The position numbers and the translations under genes are program-made. A DNA stretch of 64,000 nt, from the NCBI RefSeq assembly GCF_024171925.1, contig NZ_JAMTCO010000007.1, positions 62,001 to 126,000 of the forward strand. The letters are read 5' to 3'. Of the stretch, positions 8,430 through 17,391 are shown piece by piece. The number at the start of each line of letters is the position of its first letter. Within the stretch, counting starts at the first letter, position 1. The stretch comes from Actinokineospora diospyrosa. Its GTDB lineage: Bacteria > Actinomycetota > Actinomycetes > Mycobacteriales > Pseudonocardiaceae. The notes under the pieces were generated by a model. That model worked only from the letters and a program-made list of their open reading frames with translations. It made no database searches and had not been told where the DNA came from.

Positions 8430-9632
8430 ATGACCAGAACCCGCGTCGCCGGTCTCAAGCACCGCGCCACGCTCCCCGCCAACGACGTCACCCCGCTGGT
8501 GCCCAAGGGGCTCCGGGTCAGCGCCGCGCTGTCCTGGCGCTTCCTGGTGATCATCGGCGCGCTGTACGTCATCATCTGGCTGCTGGGCTACTTCGCCCAC
8601 GTGGTGATCCCGGTCGCGATCGCTTTACTGCTCGCGGCGCTCATGGCCCCCGGTGTCGGCAAGCTCGTCGAGTGGCGGGTGCCCCGGTCGTTGGCGACGG
8701 TGATCGTGCTGGTCGGCGGGATCGCGGTGGTCGGCGGCGTGCTGACCTTCGTGATCACCGAGTTCACCAACGGCCTGCCGCAGCTGCAGAGCCAGGTCAA
8801 CGACTCGCTCGACGCGATCCAGAAGTGGCTGTCCGACGGCCCGCTGCACGTGAACAAGGAGCAGATCCGCTCGTTCCTGCAGAACACCGTCGACACCATC
8901 AAGGCCAACCAGTCGGCGATCACCTCCGGCGCGATCACCACCGCGGCCACCATCGGCGAGGTGCTGACCGGGCTGCTGCTGACCCTGTTCATCCTCATCT
9001 TCTTCCTGTTCGACGGCGCCGGGATCTGGCGCTTCGTCGTGCGCGGGGTGCCCGCCCCGGTGCGCGACCGGGTGGACGTCGCGGGCAGGCGCGGGTTCTC
9101 GTCGCTGGTCAGCTACGTGCGGGCCACCGCGGCGGTCGCGGTGTTCGACGCGGTCGGCATCGGCATCGGCCTGTGGATCGTCGGTGTGCCGCTGGTGGTG
9201 CCGCTGGCCGCGCTGGTGTTCCTCACCGCGTTCATCCCGATCATCGGCGCCCTGGTGGCAGGCACGGTCGCGGTGTTGATCGCGCTGGTCGCCAACGGGT
9301 TCATCTCGGCGCTGGTGGTGCTCGCGATCGTCATCGGCATCATGCAGATCGAGAGCCACGTCCTGCAGCCGCTGCTGCTGGGCCGCGCGGTGAAGCTGCA
9401 CCCGCTGGCGGTCGTGCTGGCCATCGGTGTCGGCCTCATCGCGGCGGGCATCGCGGGCGCGCTGCTGTCGGTGCCGCTGCTGGCCGTGCTCAACGCGGGC
9501 GTCCGGTCGCTGCTGCACGAGGGCGGGACAGATCCGGACGAGGTGGACGTCCTCGACGACGCCGCGTCGCAGCCGAACGCGGTCGAGGACGACGAGGAAT
9601 CCGAGTCCGAAGAGGAATCTCCGAGACCGTGA
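8430..9632 (+). CDS. AI-2E family transporter (UPF0118 permease)
   Basis: The 400-residue integral membrane protein has about eight hydrophobic segments, beginning LSWRFLVIIGALYVIIWLLG. The family-typical pair near the N-terminus (AIALLLAALMAPGVGKL) and the conserved C-terminal region (PIIGALVAGTVAVLIALV, then QIESHVLQPLLLGRAVKLHP) identify PF01594. Members export autoinducer-2 or act as Na+(Li+)/H+ antiporters; the substrate is not decidable here. The acidic C-terminal tail (residues 370-400) is cytoplasmic. Its stop overlaps the kinase start by 4 nt, so expression is coupled to the two-component system downstream. Confidence 0.9.
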   Translation: MTRTRVAGLKHRATLPANDVTPLVPKGLRVSAALSWRFLVIIGALYVIIWLLGYFAHVVIPVAIALLLAALMAPGVGKLVEWRVPRSLATVIVLVGGIAVVGGVLTFVITEFTNGLPQLQSQVNDSLDAIQKWLSDGPLHVNKEQIRSFLQNTVDTIKANQSAITSGAITTAATIGEVLTGLLLTLFILIFFLFDGAGIWRFVVRGVPAPVRDRVDVAGRRGFSSLVSYVRATAAVAVFDAVGIGIGLWIVGVPLVVPLAALVFLTAFIPIIGALVAGTVAVLIALVANGFISALVVLAIVIGIMQIESHVLQPLLLGRAVKLHPLAVVLAIGVGLIAAGIAGALLSVPLLAVLNAGVRSLLHEGGTDPDEVDVLDDAASQPNAVEDDEESESEEESPRP

Positions 9633-10777
9633 GCTCGCCCCGCACCGTGCGCAAGGACGCGCTGAAGCCCCTTTGGCGCGCCGCCGTACTGCTGCGGGTG
9701 ATTACCTGGTTATTCGCGGCCGGGGTGGTGCTGGCGCACGCCGGTGAGTACGCCAGCACCGCCTTGGCCTGGGTGACGATCGGCGCGATGGCGGTGTGGA
9801 CGGCGGCCACCTCGGTCTACTACCTGCGGCAGAGCAAGGTCACCCGCTGGTTCACCCTGCTCGACCTCGGGGTCTGCTGCGCCGTGATGTGCGTGTCGCG
9901 GCTGGTGCTCACCCACGAGCAGTTGACCGTCCTCAACGTGCCGCTGGTCCCCACGGTCTGGGTGACGGCCGTTGTCGCGGTCGGCGCGGTCCGCTCGGGG
10001 ATGCTCGGCGGGACCCTGTTCGGCGCGGTGGTCTCCGCCTTCAACTACGGCGTGCGCGGCTACCTCGACACGGACCTGACCCGGGACTTCGTGCTGCTGG
10101 TCGGCGTCGGGTTCGTGGTCGGGCTGGCCTCGACGACGTCCAAGCAGTCCGCCGAGCGGCTGGCCATGGCGATGCGCGCGGAGGCGGCGACGGCTGAGCG
10201 GGAGCGGCTGGCGCGCACCATCCACGACAGCGTCCTGCAGGTGCTGGCCCGGGTCCGCAAGCGCGGCCGGGAGCTGGGTGGGGAGGCCGCCGAGCTGGCC
10301 GAACTGGCGGGCACCCAGGAGGTGGCGCTGCGGGCCCTGGTGGCGGCCGCGCCGCTGGAGTCGACCGGTAACGGGCAGGCCGACCTGCGACCGAGGCTGC
10401 AGGTGCTGGCCACCGACCGCTACCAGGTCGCGGTGCCCGCGACCCCGGTGCTGGTGCTGGAGTGCGCCGCCGCCGAACTCGCGTACCTGGTGCGCGAGGC
10501 GTTGGAGAACGTGGACCGGCACGCGGGCGCGCACGCGCGGGCCTGGGTGCTGCTGGAGGACCTGGGCGACGAGGTCGTGGTCAGCGTGCGCGACGACGGG
10601 GTGGGCATCGAGCCGGGGCGGCTGGCCGCGGCCGAGGCGCAGGGGCGGCTCGGGGTGGCCCGCTCGATCCGCGGCCGGGTCGCCGAGCTCGGCGGCACGG
10701 CGACCCTGGAGACCAGTCCGGACCAGGGCACCGAGTGGGAGGTCCGGATCCCGAACCGGGGGAGGAACAGTGGCTGA
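9629..10777 (+). CDS. MacS-type sensor histidine kinase (DUF5931 N-terminus)
   Basis: The 382-residue protein has four to six membrane segments over residues 15-170 (the DUF5931-like sensor). A HisKA_3 dimerisation box follows with phospho-acceptor His199 in RTIHDSVLQVL. A HATPase_c domain comes next (N-box LVREALENVDRHAG; G-box VRDDGVGIEPG; GRLGVARSIRG). The architecture matches the MacS kinases of actinomycetes, which pair with NarL-type MacR regulators. The GTG start at 9629 overlaps the permease stop (GTGA), and the stop overlaps the regulator start by 8 nt, so this is one operon. The signal is unknown; genetic linkage to an AI-2E permease is suggestive only. Confidence 0.9.
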   Translation: MSSPRTVRKDALKPLWRAAVLLRVITWLFAAGVVLAHAGEYASTALAWVTIGAMAVWTAATSVYYLRQSKVTRWFTLLDLGVCCAVMCVSRLVLTHEQLTVLNVPLVPTVWVTAVVAVGAVRSGMLGGTLFGAVVSAFNYGVRGYLDTDLTRDFVLLVGVGFVVGLASTTSKQSAERLAMAMRAEAATAERERLARTIHDSVLQVLARVRKRGRELGGEAAELAELAGTQEVALRALVAAAPLESTGNGQADLRPRLQVLATDRYQVAVPATPVLVLECAAAELAYLVREALENVDRHAGAHARAWVLLEDLGDEVVVSVRDDGVGIEPGRLAAAEAQGRLGVARSIRGRVAELGGTATLETSPDQGTEWEVRIPNRGRNSG

Positions 10778-11432
10778 CCGGATGATCACGGTGATGGTCG
10801 TCGACGACCACCCGATCTGGCGCGACGGGGTGGCGCGCGACCTGTCCGAGCGCGGCTTCGAGGTGCGGGCGACCGCGGGGGACGCGCCGTCCGCGGTCCG
10901 GATCGCGCGCGCGGTCCGACCGGACGTCGTGCTGATGGACCTGAACCTCGGCGAGGGCTCCGGCGTGGACGCGACCAGGGAGATCACCGCCGAGCTGGGC
11001 GAGACGAGGGTGTTGGTGCTGTCCGCCAGCGGTGAGCACAGCGACGTCCTGGAAGCGGTGAAGGCGGGAGCCTCCGGCTACCTCGTGAAGTCCGCTTCGG
11101 CGGAGGAGTTAGTCGACGCGGTCGGCCGTACCGCCGCGGGGGACGCCGTCTTCACGTCAGGGCTGGCCGGGCTGGTACTCGGCGAGTACCGCCGGATGGC
11201 TGCGGCACCGCAAGAGGCCGCCGCGCCCAGGCTGAGCGACAGGGAGACCGAGGTGCTGCGATTGGTCGCGAAAGGACTCACAGCGCGCCAGATCGCCGAC
11301 CGACTCTTCTTATCCCACCGCACCGTCGAGAACCACGTGCAGTCCACGCTGCGGAAGCTCCAACTGCACAACCGCGTCGAGCTGGCCAGATACGCGATCG
11401 AACACGGGCTCGACGCCGATCCGCAGCAGTAG
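10770..11432 (+). CDS. NarL/FixJ-family response regulator (LuxR-type HTH)
   Basis: The 220-residue protein has a receiver domain at residues 5-125 with acidic pocket Asp12/Asp13, phospho-acceptor Asp57 (VVLMDLNLGEG), Ser/Thr in VLVLSAS and Lys in YLVKSAS. A LuxR C-terminal HTH lies at about residues 152-215 (LSDRETEVLRLVAKGLTARQ). The GTG at 10770 is preceded by GGAGG at 10761-10765; the in-frame ATG at 10782 would be too far from it. It is the cognate partner of the kinase immediately upstream. Targets are unknown, but the AI-2E permease and the following DUF1707 gene are candidates. Confidence 0.93.
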   Translation: MADRMITVMVVDDHPIWRDGVARDLSERGFEVRATAGDAPSAVRIARAVRPDVVLMDLNLGEGSGVDATREITAELGETRVLVLSASGEHSDVLEAVKAGASGYLVKSASAEELVDAVGRTAAGDAVFTSGLAGLVLGEYRRMAAAPQEAAAPRLSDRETEVLRLVAKGLTARQIADRLFLSHRTVENHVQSTLRKLQLHNRVELARYAIEHGLDADPQQ

Positions 11433-11435
11433 TCT
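11430..11435 (+). promoter_or_regulatory. -10 element of leaderless DUF1707 gene
   Basis: TAGTCT with a 6-nt gap to the GTG at 11442. It overlaps the 3' end of the response regulator gene. Confidence 0.5.
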
Positions 11436-11441
11436 GGTGGG

Positions 11442-12071
11442 GTGAGCACCGAATCCCTCCCCGCCCCGATCAACCCTCGGGACCTGCGGGTCTCCGACGC
11501 CGAACGGGAGCACGTCGTCGGCATCCTGCAGAAGGCCATCGGCCACGGGATGCTCACCCTCGACGAGTTCACCGTCCGCACCGACATCGCCCTGGCCGCT
11601 AAGACCCGCGCGGAGCTCAACGCCGTTCTGGTCGATCTGGCGGGCGTCATCAACCGTGAGCCCGGTAGCCCTACCGCGATCCCGCCGCAGGAGTTCCGGT
11701 CGCGGATGTCCAGCATCAAGCGCGAAGGTGCCTGGCAGGTTCCCCGCGAGATGGTGGTGAACAACTGGATGGGCTCCAGCGAGTTCGACTTCACCGAGGC
11801 GGTCATCAACCACGCCGACGTCCGGATCACCCTCGAAGTCACCGGCGGCTCGGTCGAGCTGCTGCTGCCGGAGAACGCCTCGTGCGTCGCCGACGACATC
11901 GACGTCGTCGCGGGCAAGGTGGAGAACAAGGTCGGCGCCGGGTCCGGCGGACCGCGGTTCGTGCTGACCGGCCGGGTGAAGGCGGGGTCGGTGAAGATCC
12001 GGCGCCCGCACTACACCCGCATCGGGTCGCTGACCATCCGCAAGCCGTGGAGGATCAGCTGGGACACATGA
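11442..12071 (+). CDS. DUF1707 domain-containing protein
   Basis: The 209-residue protein has the DUF1707 (SHOCT-like) module at residues 11-65 (LRVSDAEREHVVGILQKAIG, then LTLDEFTVRTDIALAAKTRAEL). A DUF2154/LiaF-like beta domain follows (VNNWMGSSEFDFTEAV; VEVTGGSVELLLPEN-type strands). There is no signal peptide or membrane segment, so it is probably cytoplasmic or peripheral. Proteins of this type often lie next to cell-envelope stress two-component systems, and its place directly behind the kinase/regulator pair agrees with that. It may have its own leaderless promoter. Confidence 0.75.
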   Translation: MSTESLPAPINPRDLRVSDAEREHVVGILQKAIGHGMLTLDEFTVRTDIALAAKTRAELNAVLVDLAGVINREPGSPTAIPPQEFRSRMSSIKREGAWQVPREMVVNNWMGSSEFDFTEAVINHADVRITLEVTGGSVELLLPENASCVADDIDVVAGKVENKVGAGSGGPRFVLTGRVKAGSVKIRRPHYTRIGSLTIRKPWRISWDT

Positions 12072-12206
12072 GGCACTACCTCCACTGTCGCGGCTGACTG
12101 TGCGGACTCCCTGACAAGGCAGTGCGGAAAGTCCAGATGGACCCGCGACGTAGTCAGCGCGAGACTCCCGCGCGGGGGGTGTGCCACCCGCCGCAGGGAG
12201 GACGCT

Positions 12207-13235
12207 GTGAAGGCTCTGGTCAAACCAGCCCCGGGTCCCGGGTTGGAACTGCTCGACGTGCCCGACCCGACCCCGGGTCCCGGCGACGTCGTGCTGCGGG
12301 TGCTGCGCACCGGCATCTGCGGGACGGACCTGCACATCGACGCCTGGGACGACTGGGCGGCGAACACGATCAAGGCGCCGCTGGTGCTCGGGCACGAGTT
12401 CGTCGGCGAGGTCGTCGAGGTGGGCGCCGCGGTCACCAAGGTCTCCGTCGGCGACCTGGTCAGCGGCGAGGGGCACCTGGTGTGCGGCCGCTGCCGCAAC
12501 TGCCGGGCCGGTCGACGGCACCTGTGCGCGAACACCGTCGGCCTCGGGGTGCACACGAACGGGGCGTTCGCCGAGTACGCGGTGCTGCCCGAGGGCAACG
12601 CCTGGGTGCACCGCCACCAGGTCGACCTGGACGTCGCGGCGATCTTCGACCCGTTCGGCAACGCGGTGCACACGGCGCTGCAGTTCCCGGTCCTCGGCGA
12701 GGACGTGCTGATCACCGGGGCTGGCCCGATCGGGCTGATGGCCGTGGCGGTCGCCAAGCACGCGGGCGCGCGGCACGTGGTCGTCACCGACGTGAGCGAG
12801 CCCCGGCTGGAGCTGGCCCGCAAGATCGGCGCCACGGTCGCCCTGGACGTCAGCACCACCCGGATCGCGGCGGTCTACGACGAGCTGACCATGACCGAGG
12901 GCTTCGACGTGGGCATGGAGATGTCCGGCCAGCCCTCCGCGCTGCGCGAGATGATCGCCAACATGACCCACGGCGGTCGGATCGCGATGCTGGGCCTGCC
13001 CGCGCGCGAGATCGCCGTCGACTTCAGCGCCGTGGTGCTGAAGATGATCACCCTCAAGGGGATCTACGGCCGGGAGATGTTCGAGACCTGGTACGCGATG
13101 TCGGTGCTGCTGCAGGCCGGGCTCGACCTCTCGCCGGTGATCACCCACCGGTTCCACCACACCGACCACGCCGAGGCGTTCGCGACCGCACGGGGCGGCG
13201 ACTGCGGCAAGGTCATCCTCGACTGGGAGAGCTGA
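12207..13235 (+). CDS. tdh: L-threonine 3-dehydrogenase
   Basis: The 342-residue zinc-dependent medium-chain dehydrogenase oxidises L-threonine with NAD+ to 2-amino-3-ketobutyrate. Catalytic-zinc residues are Cys38 (GICGTDLHI), His63 and Glu64 (LGHEFVGEV). Structural-zinc cysteines are 93, 96, 99 and 107. The NAD-binding [10 protein letters not shown] motif is at about residue 171. These positions agree with E. coli Tdh. The GTG start has a GGGAGG box 7 nt upstream. Its stop overlaps the kbl start by 1 nt, so the two steps of threonine-to-glycine breakdown are co-expressed. Confidence 0.96.
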   Translation: MKALVKPAPGPGLELLDVPDPTPGPGDVVLRVLRTGICGTDLHIDAWDDWAANTIKAPLVLGHEFVGEVVEVGAAVTKVSVGDLVSGEGHLVCGRCRNCRAGRRHLCANTVGLGVHTNGAFAEYAVLPEGNAWVHRHQVDLDVAAIFDPFGNAVHTALQFPVLGEDVLITGAGPIGLMAVAVAKHAGARHVVVTDVSEPRLELARKIGATVALDVSTTRIAAVYDELTMTEGFDVGMEMSGQPSALREMIANMTHGGRIAMLGLPAREIAVDFSAVVLKMITLKGIYGREMFETWYAMSVLLQAGLDLSPVITHRFHHTDHAEAFATARGGDCGKVILDWES

Positions 13236-14416
13236 TGTACGGCGCGATGCGCGAAGACCTGCGCGGGACCATCGACGAGATCCGCGCGGCCGGGCTCTAC
13301 AAGGCCGAGCGGGTCATCACCTCACCGCAGCAGGCCGCGGTCCGGGTCGGCGGCCCCGACGAGGTGCTGAACTTCTGCGCGAACAACTACCTCGGGCTGG
13401 CCGACCACCCGGCGCTGGTCGCGGCCGCTAAGCAGGCCCTCGACGAGTGGGGCTTCGGGATGGCCTCGGTGCGGTTCATCTGCGGCACCCAAGCGCCGCA
13501 CAAGGAGTTGGAGGAGCGGATCTCCCGGTTCCTCGGCACCGAGGACACCATCCTCTACAGCTCCTGCTTCGACGCCAACGGCGGCCTGTTCGAGACGCTG
13601 CTGACCGACCAGGACGTGGTGATCTCCGACGAGCTCAACCACGCGTCGATCATCGACGGCATCCGGCTGTGCAAGGCGGGCCGCAAGCGCTACCGCAACC
13701 GGGACATGGCCGACCTGGAGAAGCAGCTGGTCGAGTCCGCGGGTGCCCGCTACCGCCTGATCGCGACCGACGGCGTGTTCTCCATGGACGGCTACCTGGC
13801 GCCGCTCGACGAGATCTGCGCGCTGGCCGAGCGGTACAACGCCCTGGTCATGGTCGACGACTCGCACGCGGTCGGCTTCATGGGCGCCACCGGCCGCGGC
13901 ACCCCCGAGCACTTCGGCGTCGGCGACCGCGTCGACATCTACACGGGCACCCTCGGCAAGGCCCTCGGCGGCGCCAGCGGCGGCTACACCTCCGGGCGCG
14001 CCGAGATCGTCGAACTGCTGCGCCAGCGGTCGCGGCCGTACCTGTTCTCCAACTCGCTGGCCCCGTCGATCACCGGTGCCGCCATCGCCGCCCTCGACCT
14101 GCTGGACTCCTCGGCGGACCTGCTGACCAGGCTGCGGGACAACAGCGCGCTGTTCCGGTCGCGGATGACCGAGGCGGGTTTCGACCTGCTGCCGGGGGAG
14201 CACGCGATCATCCCGGTGATGATCGGCGACGCCGCCGAGGCCGCGCGGCTGGCCGACCTGCTGCTCGACCAAGGCGTCTACGTGATCGGCTTCTCCTACC
14301 CGGTCGTCCCGCACGGCAAGGCCCGGATCCGGACCCAGATGTCGGCCGCGCACTCGACCGAGGACGTGAACCGGGCCGTGGACGCCTTCATCACCGCGCG
14401 CGACAAGATGGCCTGA
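13235..14416 (+). CDS. kbl: Glycine C-acetyltransferase (2-amino-3-ketobutyrate CoA ligase)
   Basis: The 393-residue PLP enzyme of the alpha-oxoamine synthase family cleaves 2-amino-3-ketobutyrate with CoA to glycine and acetyl-CoA. Visible motifs are [10 protein letters not shown] near residue 47, [19 protein letters not shown], the [10 protein letters not shown] cofactor-binding segment and the PLP lysine in [14 protein letters not shown]. Length and motifs are full. It follows tdh by overlap, completing the TDH-KBL pathway in the cytosol. It lies upstream of the PadR gene, which has its own promoter. Confidence 0.96.
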   Translation: MYGAMREDLRGTIDEIRAAGLYKAERVITSPQQAAVRVGGPDEVLNFCANNYLGLADHPALVAAAKQALDEWGFGMASVRFICGTQAPHKELEERISRFLGTEDTILYSSCFDANGGLFETLLTDQDVVISDELNHASIIDGIRLCKAGRKRYRNRDMADLEKQLVESAGARYRLIATDGVFSMDGYLAPLDEICALAERYNALVMVDDSHAVGFMGATGRGTPEHFGVGDRVDIYTGTLGKALGGASGGYTSGRAEIVELLRQRSRPYLFSNSLAPSITGAAIAALDLLDSSADLLTRLRDNSALFRSRMTEAGFDLLPGEHAIIPVMIGDAAEAARLADLLLDQGVYVIGFSYPVVPHGKARIRTQMSAAHSTEDVNRAVDAFITARDKMA

Positions 14417-14433
14417 TCGGACGCTGACCAGCC

Positions 14434-14453
14434 AACTCTATATAGATAGAGTT
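14434..14453. promoter_or_regulatory. PadR operator overlapping the -10 element
   Basis: AACTCTAT-atag-ATAGAGTT is a perfect 8-bp inverted repeat with a 4-bp spacer. Its right arm contains TAGAGT (14447-14452), a -10 hexamer 6 nt before the PadR ATG. Binding here would block RNA polymerase, the usual PadR autorepression. This AT-rich palindrome stands out in a GC-rich background. Confidence 0.7.
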
Positions 14454-14458
14454 TCCCC

Positions 14459-14815
14459 ATGGACATCCCGCCGTTCCGCGTGACCGCGGCGACGCTGGAT
14501 GTCCTGGAAGCCCTGCTCGGCCCGGACGACCAGCTCTACGGGCTCAGGATCGCGGAGAACGCGGGTCGCAAGACCGGCAGCGTCTACCCGATCCTGGCCC
14601 GGCTGGAAGAGGCAGGCTGGGTGGTCAGCGCCTGGGAACAGGACGAGCCGAGCGCCCGCGGTCCCCGCAGGCGCTTCTACCGGCTCAGCCCCGACGGCCT
14701 CGGTGCCGCCCGAGCCCTGCTGCTGCACCACCGGGGCGCGATCCGCCAGCGCACGGCCCCCGCCGTGCGCGGCTTCGCGCCCCAACCGGCACCAGAGTGG
14801 AGGGGGTGGTCATGA
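14459..14815 (+). CDS. PadR family transcriptional regulator
   Basis: The 118-residue winged-helix protein (residues 8-90: VTAATLDVLEALLGPDDQLY, then RKTGSVYPILARLEEAGWV and GPRRRFYRLSPDGL) has the short C-terminal helix of the small PadR subfamily. There is no ribosome-binding site. A -10 hexamer inside a palindrome ends 6 nt before the ATG, implying a leaderless, autorepressed gene. Its TGA overlaps the ATG of the following membrane protein, so the pair is translationally coupled. The signal is unknown. Confidence 0.88.
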   Translation: MDIPPFRVTAATLDVLEALLGPDDQLYGLRIAENAGRKTGSVYPILARLEEAGWVVSAWEQDEPSARGPRRRFYRLSPDGLGAARALLLHHRGAIRQRTAPAVRGFAPQPAPEWRGWS

Positions 14816-15426
14816 GTTCGGTCGTGCTGTTCGTTGTGGTCGCGCTGGCCGTGCCGATGGTGGTGGCCGAGTGCGGCGAGGTGTCGCCGTGGTTGGCCCG
14901 CAAGGTCCTCGGCTGGGCGGCGCGGCGGCTGCGGCCGCCCGACAAGGCCGAGCGCTACACCGAGGAGTGGCTCGCCGACCTGGAAGAGGTGCCCGGCAAG
15001 CTCACCAAGCTCGGCTGGGCCCTCGGCGTCGCCTTCCTCGGCGTGCTGCGGCTGCGCGAGCCCAAGCACTCGCTGGACTGGACCCCGCGCCCGGTCGCCA
15101 GCCCGTTCGCGACCGACTCGGTCTTCGGCCCGGCGTCAGCCCAGCCCGCGCGGGTGATCCCGCAGCAGACCGCGCCGCACCCGCCCGCGATCCCGTCGGT
15201 CACCCGTTCCCTCGAGCCGGTGTTCCCCGAGCCGGACTACCTGCCGCGCAGGCGGGCGCCGGAACCGCAGCCCTGGGAGCCACCGCACCCGGGTTCGCGC
15301 TTCTTCCAGCGGTACTACGACAACTGGGGGAACACGGTCCACGTCCGGCGGTACGCCTACGACGAGGACCCGGAGGTCGTGTATGGGGCCACGCCCAAGG
15401 CCGCACCACCGGTGATCGGCGACTGA
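14812..15426 (+). CDS. PadR-coupled membrane-associated protein of unknown function
   Basis: The 204-residue protein has an N-terminal hydrophobic helix (SSVVLFVVVALAVPMVVAE, residues 2-20). A conserved-looking cytoplasmic helical region follows (KAERYTEEWLADLEEVPGKL, residues 44-63), then a second hydrophobic stretch (GWALGVAFLGVLRL). A Pro-rich tail ends in an aromatic segment (RFFQRYYDNWGNTVHVRRYA). The ATG overlaps the PadR stop by 4 nt with a GGAGG box, so start and co-expression are clear. No family was recognised. Such PadR/membrane pairs in actinomycetes may form a membrane-sensing switch, but that is inference. Confidence 0.65.
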   Translation: MSSVVLFVVVALAVPMVVAECGEVSPWLARKVLGWAARRLRPPDKAERYTEEWLADLEEVPGKLTKLGWALGVAFLGVLRLREPKHSLDWTPRPVASPFATDSVFGPASAQPARVIPQQTAPHPPAIPSVTRSLEPVFPEPDYLPRRRAPEPQPWEPPHPGSRFFQRYYDNWGNTVHVRRYAYDEDPEVVYGATPKAAPPVIGD

Positions 15427-15443
15427 TCAGGCACTATGTGCGG

Positions 15444-16325
15444 GTGATCGACCCTCGACGGCTGCGGGTACTGCGTGCTCTGGCTGACCACGGCACCGTG
15501 ACGGCGGCCGCCCAGGCGTTGCACCTGAGCCCGTCGGCGGTGTCGCAGCAGTTGGCGTCGCTGGAGTCGGAGGTCCGCCAGGAGTTGCTGCGGCGCAAGG
15601 GGCGCCGGGTGTGGCTGACCTCGGCGGGGGAGCTGCTGGTCGAGCACGCCGACGCGGTGCTGGCGGAGTTGGACCGGGCCGAGGCCAGGCTGGCGGCGTT
15701 CGGCACGGGTGAGCTGGGCCAGGTGAAGGTCGCCGCGTTCGCGTCGGCGATCACGAACGTGGTGGCCCCGGCCATCGCGGCACTGCGGGTGTCCGCGCCC
15801 GGGGTGACTGTCCTGGTGCGCGACGCGGAGGGCCAGGCCAGCCTGCCGATGCTGCTCGACGGCGAGATCGACATCGCCATCACGATGCACACGGGCCAGG
15901 CGCCGAGCGAGCACCGGATCGTGTGGGACCACCTCTATACGGAACCGTTCGACGCGGTGCTGCCTCCTGGGCACCCGCTGCTGGGCCGAGCTGAGGTAGC
16001 GCTATCGGACCTGGCCGCCGAGGACTGGGTCGTTCCCTTGCCGGGTAACCCCTGCCGCGACGTCCTCCTCTTGGCGTGTGAAACGGCGGGCTTCACTCCG
16101 CGCGTGACTCACACGTCCGACGACTTCACTGCCGCAGCGGCTCTAGTGACTGCCGGGGTCGGGGTGGCTCTTATCCCGCGGACCGCTCTAGGCGGGATCT
16201 CCACCGAACAGGTTGTGCCGGTGACGCCGAACCCACCCCACCGCCGCGTGGTCGCAGCGACGCGGAGGGGGCGCGAGACGCATCCGCTGCTGCAGATCGT
16301 CCGCAAGGCGCTGGCCGAGGTCTAA
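15444..16325 (+). CDS. LysR family transcriptional regulator
   Basis: The 293-residue protein has the LysR HTH at residues 3-62 (RRLRVLRALADHGTVTAAAQ, then LSPSAVSQQLASLE) and a substrate-binding domain at about 90-290 of the periplasmic-binding-protein type. No neighbour is an obvious divergent target: upstream genes are co-oriented and the next gene has its own promoter. The GTG at 15444 gives the usual xIDPRRL start; a GTG two codons earlier at 15438 is possible. It overlaps nothing and ends at a strong terminator. Confidence 0.85.
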   Translation: MIDPRRLRVLRALADHGTVTAAAQALHLSPSAVSQQLASLESEVRQELLRRKGRRVWLTSAGELLVEHADAVLAELDRAEARLAAFGTGELGQVKVAAFASAITNVVAPAIAALRVSAPGVTVLVRDAEGQASLPMLLDGEIDIAITMHTGQAPSEHRIVWDHLYTEPFDAVLPPGHPLLGRAEVALSDLAAEDWVVPLPGNPCRDVLLLACETAGFTPRVTHTSDDFTAAAALVTAGVGVALIPRTALGGISTEQVVPVTPNPPHRRVVAATRRGRETHPLLQIVRKALAEV

Positions 16326-16337
16326 CGCCCTATAGGA

Positions 16338-16381
16338 CACCGGCGTCGGTCGCTCGGGGGGCTACGCGACCGACGCCGGTG
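16338..16381. terminator. Rho-independent-type terminator hairpin
   Basis: A perfect 16-bp GC-rich stem (16338-16353 with 16366-16381) with a 12-nt loop starts 12 nt after the LysR stop. Confidence 0.85.
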
Positions 16382-16420
16382 ACACGCCCGGCTCGCGCCG
16401 GGGACTTGAGCACCCATGGG

Positions 16421-16440
16421 GTGCGTCACAACTGACGCAC
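16421..16440. promoter_or_regulatory. Palindromic operator candidate upstream of sugar kinase
   Basis: GTGCGTCA-caac-TGACGCAC is a perfect 8-bp inverted repeat about 80 nt upstream of the predicted start point of the PfkB kinase. The regulator is unknown. Confidence 0.45.
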
Positions 16441-16517
16441 AGTGTGGCACTCCGGATCCGCTTGGCTACCTGATCGTTCACACTTGCGCACGTTCGCTAA
16501 TGGCAACGGCCGCTGAC

Positions 16518-16523
16518 TAGGGT
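16518..16523 (+). promoter_or_regulatory. -10 element of PfkB kinase gene
   Basis: TAGGGT lies 7 nt before the GTG at 16531. There is no ribosome-binding site, so a leaderless mRNA is likely. Confidence 0.45.
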
Positions 16524-16530
16524 GTATGCC

Positions 16531-17391
16531 GTGGGTGGTCTGGTTGTGGTAGTGGGCTCGGCGAACGCGGATCTGGTGGTTCCGGTGGACCGGCGGCCGG
16601 GTCCTGGCGAGACGGTGCTCGGGGGTGACACCCGGGTCCTGCCGGGTGGGAAGGGCGCGAACACGGCCGTCGCGGCGGCCCGGCTGGGTGCCCCGGTGCG
16701 GTTCGTCGGGGCGGTCGGCAGCGACCAGTTCGGCGATCTCGTGCTGGCGTCGCTGACCGGGGCGGGCGTGGACGTGACCGGGGTGCGCCGGGCCGAGCGG
16801 CCGACCGGGGTCGCCTACATCGCGGTGACGCCGGACGGCGAGAACTCGATCATCGTGTCGCCGGGCGCGAACGCGGACGTGCGGCCCGAGGACGTGCGGC
16901 TCGACGGGGCGGCGGCGTTGGTGGCCTCGCTCGAGGTGCCGGTGCCGGTGGTCGAGCACGCGGTCCTAGCCGCAGAGCGGGCTGGGGTTCGGGCGGTGGT
17001 GAACCTGTCGCCGGTCGCGATCCTGTCCGAGCGGGTGTTGGCGGTGTTGGACCCGTTGGTGGTGAACGAGCATGAGGCGGCCGGGCTGGGGAACCTGTTG
17101 GCGCTAGGTGTGCGGTCGGCTGTAGTCACCCGGGGTGCGTTGGGCGCTGATGTCGTTACGGCCGAAGGTACGACTACCGTGCCCGCGCCCAAGGTCGAGG
17201 TGGTCGACACGACGGGCGCAGGCGATGCGTTCACCGGCGCGTTGGCGGTAGCGCTAGCGAACGGGGACCAACTTGTCGACGCAGTGCGGTCTGCGGTGAA
17301 GGTGGCGGCGTTGTCGGTAACCCTGCCTGGAGCGCAGCCGTCTTATCCGACGCAGGAGCGGATGAACAGGTCGGCCAACTCGCGGCCGTAG
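16531..17391 (+). CDS. PfkB-family carbohydrate kinase (ribokinase-like)
   Basis: The 286-residue protein has both PfkB signatures: GGKGANTAVAAARLG near residue 45 and DTTGAGDAFTGALAV near residue 225, including the catalytic Asp of GAGD and the anion hole. VVGSANADLVVPVDR at the N-terminus resembles ribokinase. It would phosphorylate a pentose or similar sugar at the expense of ATP. The GTG at 16531 was chosen because the -10 element sits 7 nt upstream; another GTG at 16522 is in frame. Its last 49 nt overlap the convergent TetR gene. No transporter or sugar gene is nearby, so the substrate is open. Confidence 0.88.
   Translation: MGGLVVVVGSANADLVVPVDRRPGPGETVLGGDTRVLPGGKGANTAVAAARLGAPVRFVGAVGSDQFGDLVLASLTGAGVDVTGVRRAERPTGVAYIAVTPDGENSIIVSPGANADVRPEDVRLDGAAALVASLEVPVPVVEHAVLAAERAGVRAVVNLSPVAILSERVLAVLDPLVVNEHEAAGLGNLLALGVRSAVVTRGALGADVVTAEGTTTVPAPKVEVVDTTGAGDAFTGALAVALANGDQLVDAVRSAVKVAALSVTLPGAQPSYPTQERMNRSANSRP

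Noticed and set aside
7058-9628. A long plus-strand open frame that runs into the histidine kinase
   Set aside because: Only the part from the GTG at 9629 is real. The upstream part is opposite the beta-helix gene or in another frame of the AI-2E permease.
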